This document shows positions 7,213 through 10,942 of a stretch of 10,942 nt of DNA, one piece after another (positions within the stretch are counted from its first letter, which is position 1; every line of letters starts with the position of its first letter). Origin of the DNA: CAYVLI01 sp964452105 [NCBI: uncultured Nitrospinota bacterium] (lineage in GTDB: Bacteria; JAUXIQ01). The stretch is taken from contig CAYVLI010000004.1 of assembly GCA_964452105.1 (NCBI GenBank), forward strand, positions 19,856 through 30,797, in the 5' to 3' direction. The notes below the pieces were generated by a model. It saw only the letters and a program-made list of their open reading frames with translations. It was not told where the DNA came from and did no database searches. The translations under genes were made by a program, and so were the position numbers.

Positions 7213-7452
7213 ATGAAAGAGAACCATGACGACAAGCTCGTTATCAAGGCCCAATATGCGATATACGGGTTAGCATGTCTATTCGTGGCAGGGATCATCG
7301 GCTGGATAGCGCATCTGATACGGCTATCATGGGAGCTGAATGACGTTCCTTCTGCTTCCATAGGTATATCTATAGTCGCCATACCCCTCTTTTTGGTGCT
7401 GATAGCCATATTCAGCTATGTATTCTGGGGGATAATGCGAAACAGGCAATGA
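7213..7452 (+). CDS. Small two-helix membrane protein, possible accessory subunit of the Qrc/ACIII-like complex
   Basis: I do not recognise this 79-residue protein. It has a short charged N-terminus (K-E-N-H-D-D-K), two hydrophobic helices at about 15-36 and 50-73 joined by a short polar loop, and a basic C-terminus (M-R-N-R-Q). It contains no haem or cluster motif. It is the last gene of the tight operon, directly behind the NrfD-type subunit, so a structural or assembly role in that complex is inferred. It does not look like ActD (a DUF3341-type protein). I prefer the ATG at 7213, served by GGAG with a 5-nt gap. The ATG at 7198, forming an ATGA overlap with the preceding stop, would add five residues and is a real alternative. 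Confidence 0.72.
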   Translation: MKENHDDKLVIKAQYAIYGLACLFVAGIIGWIAHLIRLSWELNDVPSASIGISIVAIPLFLVLIAIFSYVFWGIMRNRQ

Positions 7453-7617
7453 CCAACGCTGAATAATTAAAAACCAAAAAGTCACAGGGGATCAATGCCA
7501 GTGATTATTAGATATTGTTTGTTCTGGTTCAACTATGGTTACTCAAGGGATACATTGCCCACGATAAACGCCTTGAAAGCATTCACTTGAAACACATAAA
7601 GATTGTGCGAGGATGAG

Positions 7618-8838
7618 ATGGCTCAAAGGATAGATTGTAAAGTGTCGGTTGTTATGGTGATGGTGTTTCTAATCCTCTCTTTCTATTCACCGGCAGGCGC
7701 TAAGACTTCCTATTACCACGGGAGCCCTCTGAGCGGGAGCCAGGTCTTTTTTCAAAAGGGCTGCGTTCGCTGCCATTCTATATTGGGCGTGGGGGGGAAA
7801 ATAGGGCCTGATCTGGGCAAAGTAGAGTTAAACTACAGTTTCTTCGGCATCGCCGCTATCATGTGGAACCACGCACCTAAGATGCTCAACAAATTCAAGA
7901 CCATGAATATCTCCTTCCCCAAATTGTCCAATGAAGAAATGGACGCACTGATAACCTTCCTCTCTTATCTGAATTATCTGGAGCGGCCGAGCGACGTCAA
8001 CAAAGGCAGAGAGCTTTTCAGAGAAAAGAATTGCATAAAGTGTCACTCGGTTGGCGGCAAAGGCGGCGATGTAGGCCCTGCGCTGGATGGTTTCCGCCCC
8101 TACCAATCTCCGATCTTTATTACCACCGCTTTTTGGAACAAGGCGCCAAAAATGGCCAGGACCATGCTTGATCTGGGGATAAAGCGACCCGAGTTTAAAA
8201 GCAATGAGATTATGGATATCATGGCTTTCATCAGGCAAGAGGCGCTGGTCGCCAATGGAAAGTACGAAAGGATTTACGCCCCACCCGGAAATCCCGAGAG
8301 AGGCCTGAGGCTGATGAAAGAAAAGAACTGCCTCCATTGCCACAGCATTCACGGGACAGGAGGAGCCATCGGTCCCGACCTGGGTAATTCCAAGCTGCGA
8401 TTAAGTTTTACCCAGATAGCCGGGAGAATGTGGAACCATGGTCCAAAAATGTGGAAGGCCATGTCGAATGAAAACATACCAATTCCAAAATTTTCAGAAA
8501 CAGAAATGTCGGACGTACTATCTTACATCTATTTAGCCGCCATTCAAGAGAAGGGGGGTAACCCGTTGAACGGAGAACTCCTCATTCAAGAGAAAGGCTG
8601 CAACAATTGCCATCCGATAGCAGGCAAAGGCGGAGTTGCCGATTTAGTGGCGCCGGACTTCGTCGAAAAGGCTTCGGAACTTAAACTTAACTCACCCACC
8701 AAAGTCGTAACGGAGATGTGGAACCACATCCAGTCGATGGGAATGAGGGTGGAAGAGATGGGTATGACCTGGCCCACCATTGACCCTCACGAGTTGTCTG
8801 ATATCACCGCTTACCTGGTGAGACTTGCTAAACCTTGA
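7618..8838 (+). CDS. Exported cytochrome with four tandem monohaem class-I-like domains
   Basis: The 406-residue protein has a Sec signal (hydrophobic 10-24, likely cleavage after A-G-A near 28), then four repeats with CXXCH at residues 49-53 (CVRCH), 139-143 (CIKCH), 238-242 (CLHCH) and 328-332 (CNNCH). Each unit reads G-x-x-L-F/M-x-x-K-x-C-x-x-C-H-S, G-x-G-G, a G-P-D/A-L-type loop, then W-N-H-x-P-x-M and a final helix with E-M-x-D-L/I. The Met closing W-N-H-x-P-x-M is present in all four units and is the best candidate for the sixth haem ligand. In unit 2 the His is Lys175. Such a chain would act as a periplasmic electron wire. I chose the ATG at 7618, preceded by GAGG with a 5-nt gap, over a TTG at 7603. 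The 165-bp upstream gap shows only a weak promoter-like pair (TTGAAA 7573-7578, CATAAA 7595-7600). Confidence 0.85.
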   Translation: MAQRIDCKVSVVMVMVFLILSFYSPAGAKTSYYHGSPLSGSQVFFQKGCVRCHSILGVGGKIGPDLGKVELNYSFFGIAAIMWNHAPKMLNKFKTMNISFPKLSNEEMDALITFLSYLNYLERPSDVNKGRELFREKNCIKCHSVGGKGGDVGPALDGFRPYQSPIFITTAFWNKAPKMARTMLDLGIKRPEFKSNEIMDIMAFIRQEALVANGKYERIYAPPGNPERGLRLMKEKNCLHCHSIHGTGGAIGPDLGNSKLRLSFTQIAGRMWNHGPKMWKAMSNENIPIPKFSETEMSDVLSYIYLAAIQEKGGNPLNGELLIQEKGCNNCHPIAGKGGVADLVAPDFVEKASELKLNSPTKVVTEMWNHIQSMGMRVEEMGMTWPTIDPHELSDITAYLVRLAKP

Positions 8839-8888
8839 CGAAATATATTAACTCTTTAAAAGTACAATAAAAAAGGAGGCATAGACAC

Positions 8889-9419
8889 ATGAAAAACATC
8901 AGGTTTATTTTGCTGCTGGTCGCAATTGTAGCGGCTGCACTGTTGATCAGCCCTCTTATAACTCAAGCAAACGACGCCGAGTATGTAGGGGTGGCCAAGT
9001 GTAAAATGTGCCACAGTACCAAGGCGCTGGGTGGAGAACAGTATAAAATTTGGAAAGAGTCAAAACACGCCAAAGCCATGGATACACTCAAAGCGGCTGG
9101 CGAAGCTGAGAATCCCAAGTGTTTAAAATGCCACACCACAGGCTATGGTCAACCGGCCGCCGCCGGAGCGGACATGAACAATGTCCAGTGTGAGGCCTGT
9201 CATGGACCTGGGAGCAACTATCGCTCAATGAAGATAATGAACAAAAAGGCATTTAAGAAAGACCGCGCCGCGGCACAAAAGAAAGCCATAGAGGCTGGTC
9301 TGGTCTTCCCGCCCACTGAAGAGGTGTGCGTGAGATGCCACAACGAAGAGAGCCCCAAATTCAAGGAAAAGGGATTTGATTTCGCGACCTACAAGGAAAA
9401 AATCAAGCACTGGAAATGA
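8889..9419 (+). CDS. Exported tetrahaem cytochrome c554-like protein
   Basis: This 176-residue protein has a Sec signal (hydrophobic 6-24, likely cleavage after T-Q-A near 27). It has four CXXCH motifs at residues 38-42 (CKMCH), 78-82 (CLKCH), 101-105 (CEACH) and 147-151 (CVRCH). The pattern Y-V-G-x-x-x-C-x-x-C-H, W-K-E-S-K-H-A-K-A-M, C-L-K-C-H-T-T-G, C-E-A-C-H-G-P-G-S and C-V-R-C-H-N is that of the cytochrome c554-like family, found beside many respiratory clusters as a periplasmic electron carrier. The redox partner is unknown. AAAGGAGG lies 9 nt before the ATG, the strongest ribosome site in the window, suggesting high expression. It follows the four-domain cytochrome after 50 bp and probably shares its transcript. 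Confidence 0.9.
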   Translation: MKNIRFILLLVAIVAAALLISPLITQANDAEYVGVAKCKMCHSTKALGGEQYKIWKESKHAKAMDTLKAAGEAENPKCLKCHTTGYGQPAAAGADMNNVQCEACHGPGSNYRSMKIMNKKAFKKDRAAAQKKAIEAGLVFPPTEEVCVRCHNEESPKFKEKGFDFATYKEKIKHWK

Positions 9420-9529
9420 TCCTCAGCAGCCTTCTTTGAGGGAGCATCTTGCATAGAAGGAAGCCGAGCGGATGGTATAAGGGCCCTCGTATAATTCTTG
9501 AACCACCATGTTGCCCTGCCTGGAGATAG

Positions 9530-9553
9530 ATTCCTCGTGAATCAACGAGGAAT
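9530..9553. repeat. Perfect 9-bp inverted repeat
   Basis: ATTCCTCGT (9530-9538) and ACGAGGAAT (9545-9553) are exact inverse complements separated by six bases (9539-9544). No T-run follows on either side, so it is not a standard intrinsic terminator. An operator, a transcript-stabilising hairpin or chance are all possible. Confidence 0.6.
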
Positions 9554-9660
9554 TAGAGATCGACAGAATAGGTACGGGGGCCATTCCAAAATGAACTGTC
9601 CAGGACACCTCGCGATAAGAAAGTAAAAATGAAAGGGAAACGGCTCGAAGGATAATGATC

Positions 9661-9729
9661 GCCGGATTAGATTACCGTAGAAATACCTGGCTCCCTTCTT
9701 TTCAGGTGTTAATAATCCAAAAATCCGGC
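9661..9729 (+). promoter_or_regulatory. Nested stem-loop leader upstream of the last cytochrome gene
   Basis: Three stems nest. The outer stem pairs GCCGGATT (9661-9668) with AATCCGGC (9722-9729). A short middle stem pairs ATTA (9671-9674) with TAAT (9713-9716). The inner stem pairs AATACCTG (9682-9689) with CAGGTGTT (9703-9710), one G-U included, around a 13-nt loop. The fold ends 11 nt before the AGGGGA ribosome site (9741-9746). It could be a cis-regulatory leader or a processing or stabilising element. It matches no riboswitch class that I recognise. Confidence 0.35.
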
Positions 9730-9753
9730 CATTCCATATAAGGGGACATTACT

Positions 9754-10942
9754 ATGCTTAAGTTGAAACTTATCATAGCTATACTCACCTTATTACTCGT
9801 TACGGCTATGGTCCCCCTCTTACCCTCCGCCGAGGAACTCACCCTCCCCGAAAACCCCATGACAGGCCAATCGCTCTTCTACCAGAAAGGCTGCCTCAAG
9901 TGCCACTCCATAGGCGGGGAAGGAGGCGAGGTCGGCCCGGACTTGAGCAAAAAAGGGAAGAACAGAAGCGTGGCTCAATTTGCCGGAGTCATGTGGAACC
10001 ACTTCCCCAGAATGTATGAAAAAATGCAAAAAAAAGGCATTCCCTTCCCTCGCTTTACCTCTAATGAAATGGCGGAACTTATCGCTTACATCTATTTCGT
10101 GGGCTATTTCGACGAGCCGATTACCCCTGCCGATAAACTAAAAGGGAAGATACTGTTCCGGGAAAAACAATGCGCAGTCTGCCATTCCATTAGTGGAGTA
10201 GGTGGACATATAGGGCCGGACCTGACCAGATGGCAAAAGTATGACTCGCCCATCCTATGGGCTCAATTAATGTGGAACCATTTACCCGCCATGAGCGAAA
10301 AAATGCGAGAAAAAAGCCTCCCCTGGCCTCGCTTCAAGAATAATGAGATGAGGGACTTAATAGCATACATATATGGGGCCAATGGAGGGCCGCAAGAGCA
10401 AACCAGAGTACTCTACACCCTCCCCGGGAACCCCGCCAGGGGTAAAGAGCTTTTCGAAGAGAAGAAGTGCATTAACTGCCACTCTATCTTCGGGATAGGC
10501 GGCAGCGTCGGCCCCTCTTTGACTTCAACGGGTTACAACCGCACGATTATTCAACTGGCCGGGGTTATGTGGAACCACGCGCCGGCAATGCTGCAGAAGA
10601 TGGAAGAAGAGGGCATCGAGAAACCACAATTCAACGGAAAAGAAATGGCGGACGTTATAGCATACCTCTTTTTCCTGGGCTATTTCGACCAACCTGGAGA
10701 CCCCGTTGAGGGAAGGGAGGTGTTCGCCCGGAAAGGTTGCATAAAGTGCCATACAGTGCGGCATGAAGGGGGGAATCTTGGTCCCGATTTGACGAAGTAT
10801 GGCAACGCCGGCGAACCATTACAGCCGGTTCTCATAGTTCAGGCCATGTGGAGTCATGCCCCTCTAATGGCAAAAGCCATGAAAGAGAAAAAGATACCCT
10901 GGCCTCGATTGGATGAATATGAAATGATAGACCTGATAGCAT
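9754..10942 (+). CDS. Exported cytochrome with at least four tandem monohaem domains; 3' end outside the window
   Basis: The frame is open from the ATG at 9754 to the window edge (396 residues). AGGGGA lies 7 nt before the start. A Sec signal (hydrophobic 6-22, likely cleavage after P-S-A near 26) is followed by four repeats with CXXCH at residues 47-51 (CLKCH), 140-144 (CAVCH), 239-243 (CINCH) and 329-333 (CIKCH). Each repeat carries W-N-H-x-P-x-M or, in repeat 4, W-S-H-A-P-L-M. Haem spacing (93, 99, 90 residues) nearly equals that of the cytochrome at 7618 (90, 99, 90). Both have a P-G-N-P-x-R-G linker before repeat 3, so the two are whole-length paralogues. By that comparison the protein should end within about ten residues of the edge unless it has further repeats. 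The inferred role is a periplasmic electron carrier. Confidence 0.88.
   Translation, partial: MLKLKLIIAILTLLLVTAMVPLLPSAEELTLPENPMTGQSLFYQKGCLKCHSIGGEGGEVGPDLSKKGKNRSVAQFAGVMWNHFPRMYEKMQKKGIPFPRFTSNEMAELIAYIYFVGYFDEPITPADKLKGKILFREKQCAVCHSISGVGGHIGPDLTRWQKYDSPILWAQLMWNHLPAMSEKMREKSLPWPRFKNNEMRDLIAYIYGANGGPQEQTRVLYTLPGNPARGKELFEEKKCINCHSIFGIGGSVGPSLTSTGYNRTIIQLAGVMWNHAPAMLQKMEEEGIEKPQFNGKEMADVIAYLFFLGYFDQPGDPVEGREVFARKGCIKCHTVRHEGGNLGPDLTKYGNAGEPLQPVLIVQAMWSHAPLMAKAMKEKKIPWPRLDEYEMIDLIA

Larger units (their letters stand above)
9420..9753. other. Intergenic region with hairpins and a structured leader
   Basis: This 334-bp gap separates the c554-like gene from the last cytochrome. I found no convincing gene. 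It holds a perfect 9-bp inverted repeat (9530-9553) and a nested foldable segment (9661-9729) immediately before the ribosome site of the next gene. TATAAT at 9490-9495 and GATAAT at 9651-9656 resemble -10 boxes but lack good -35 partners. An 82-codon frame is open on the minus strand (9671 down to 9426). It lacks an ATG and recognisable homology, so it is not called as a gene. Confidence 0.5.

Noticed and set aside
7603-7617. TTG start for the first four-domain cytochrome
   Set aside because: The ATG at 7618 has GAGG at a 5-nt gap and starts a normal signal peptide; the extra residues (M-C-E-D-E) are acidic and unlike a signal n-region.
7828-8352. 174-codon minus-strand frame inside the four-domain cytochrome gene
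   Set aside because: Antisense shadow of a repeat-containing gene; no motif or ribosome site supports it.
9421-9460. Short inverted repeats (CCTCA/TGAGG and CCTTCT/AGAAGG) after the c554-like gene
   Set aside because: They overlap and compete, stems are 5-6 pairs, and no T-run follows; not convincing as a terminator.
1-10942. CRISPR arrays, insertion sequences, tRNA or rRNA genes
   Set aside because: No regularly spaced direct repeats, transposase-like proteins, terminal inverted repeats with target duplications, or RNA gene signatures were seen.

Overview
The window is a cytochrome-rich, periplasm-oriented respiratory cluster. All genes I accept lie on the + strand. Base composition is moderate in GC, and ATA, AGA and AGG codons are used freely. 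CXXCH haem motifs, a twin-arginine signal and Sec signals are abundant. This fits an anaerobic or facultative Gram-negative-type bacterium with extensive cytochrome c respiration (Desulfobacterota- or Nitrospirota-like, for example), but nothing here fixes the phylum.

Layout. (1) Positions 1-303: the C-terminal tail of a Fis-type DNA-binding domain, probably from an NtrC-type sigma-54 activator. Two near-identical 16-bp palindromes 22 bp apart overlap its end. They are followed by a sigma-70-like promoter and a clear intrinsic terminator. (2) 304-735: a stand-alone receiver-domain protein with Glu in place of the phospho-accepting Asp. (3) 761-1918: an exported pentahaem cytochrome with a C-terminal beta-rich domain. 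(4) 2026-7452: a tight operon encoding a membrane-anchored pentahaem cytochrome, a Tat-exported molybdopterin-family protein, a four-cluster ferredoxin-like subunit, an NrfD/ActC/QrcD-type membrane subunit and a small two-helix membrane protein. (5) 7618-8838, 8889-9419 and 9754 to the right edge: a cytochrome with four monohaem domains, a tetrahaem c554-like cytochrome, and a second four-domain cytochrome paralogous to the first and cut by the window edge.

How the genes may work together. The operon at 2026-7452 resembles both the menaquinone reductase Qrc (QrcABCD) and alternative complex III (Act). It is probably a quinone:cytochrome c oxidoreductase. The molybdopterin-family subunit keeps its Fe-S cysteines but seems to lack a Cys, Ser or Asp at the usual metal-ligand position, as expected if it is an electron-transfer scaffold and not a terminal reductase. 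The surrounding cytochromes supply at least 17 further CXXCH motifs and would pass electrons between the quinone pool and an unidentified periplasmic or outer-surface partner. Direction (quinol oxidation or quinone reduction) cannot be read from the sequence. At least 22 CXXCH motifs are encoded in about 10 kb.

The parts most likely to be new are: the Qrc/ACIII-intermediate complex with its small extra membrane subunit; the pair of four-domain cytochromes sharing a W-N-H-x-P-x-M signature; the phosphomimetic-looking receiver; and the palindrome, promoter and terminator arrangement at the left end, which could be an attenuated leader or a small RNA.
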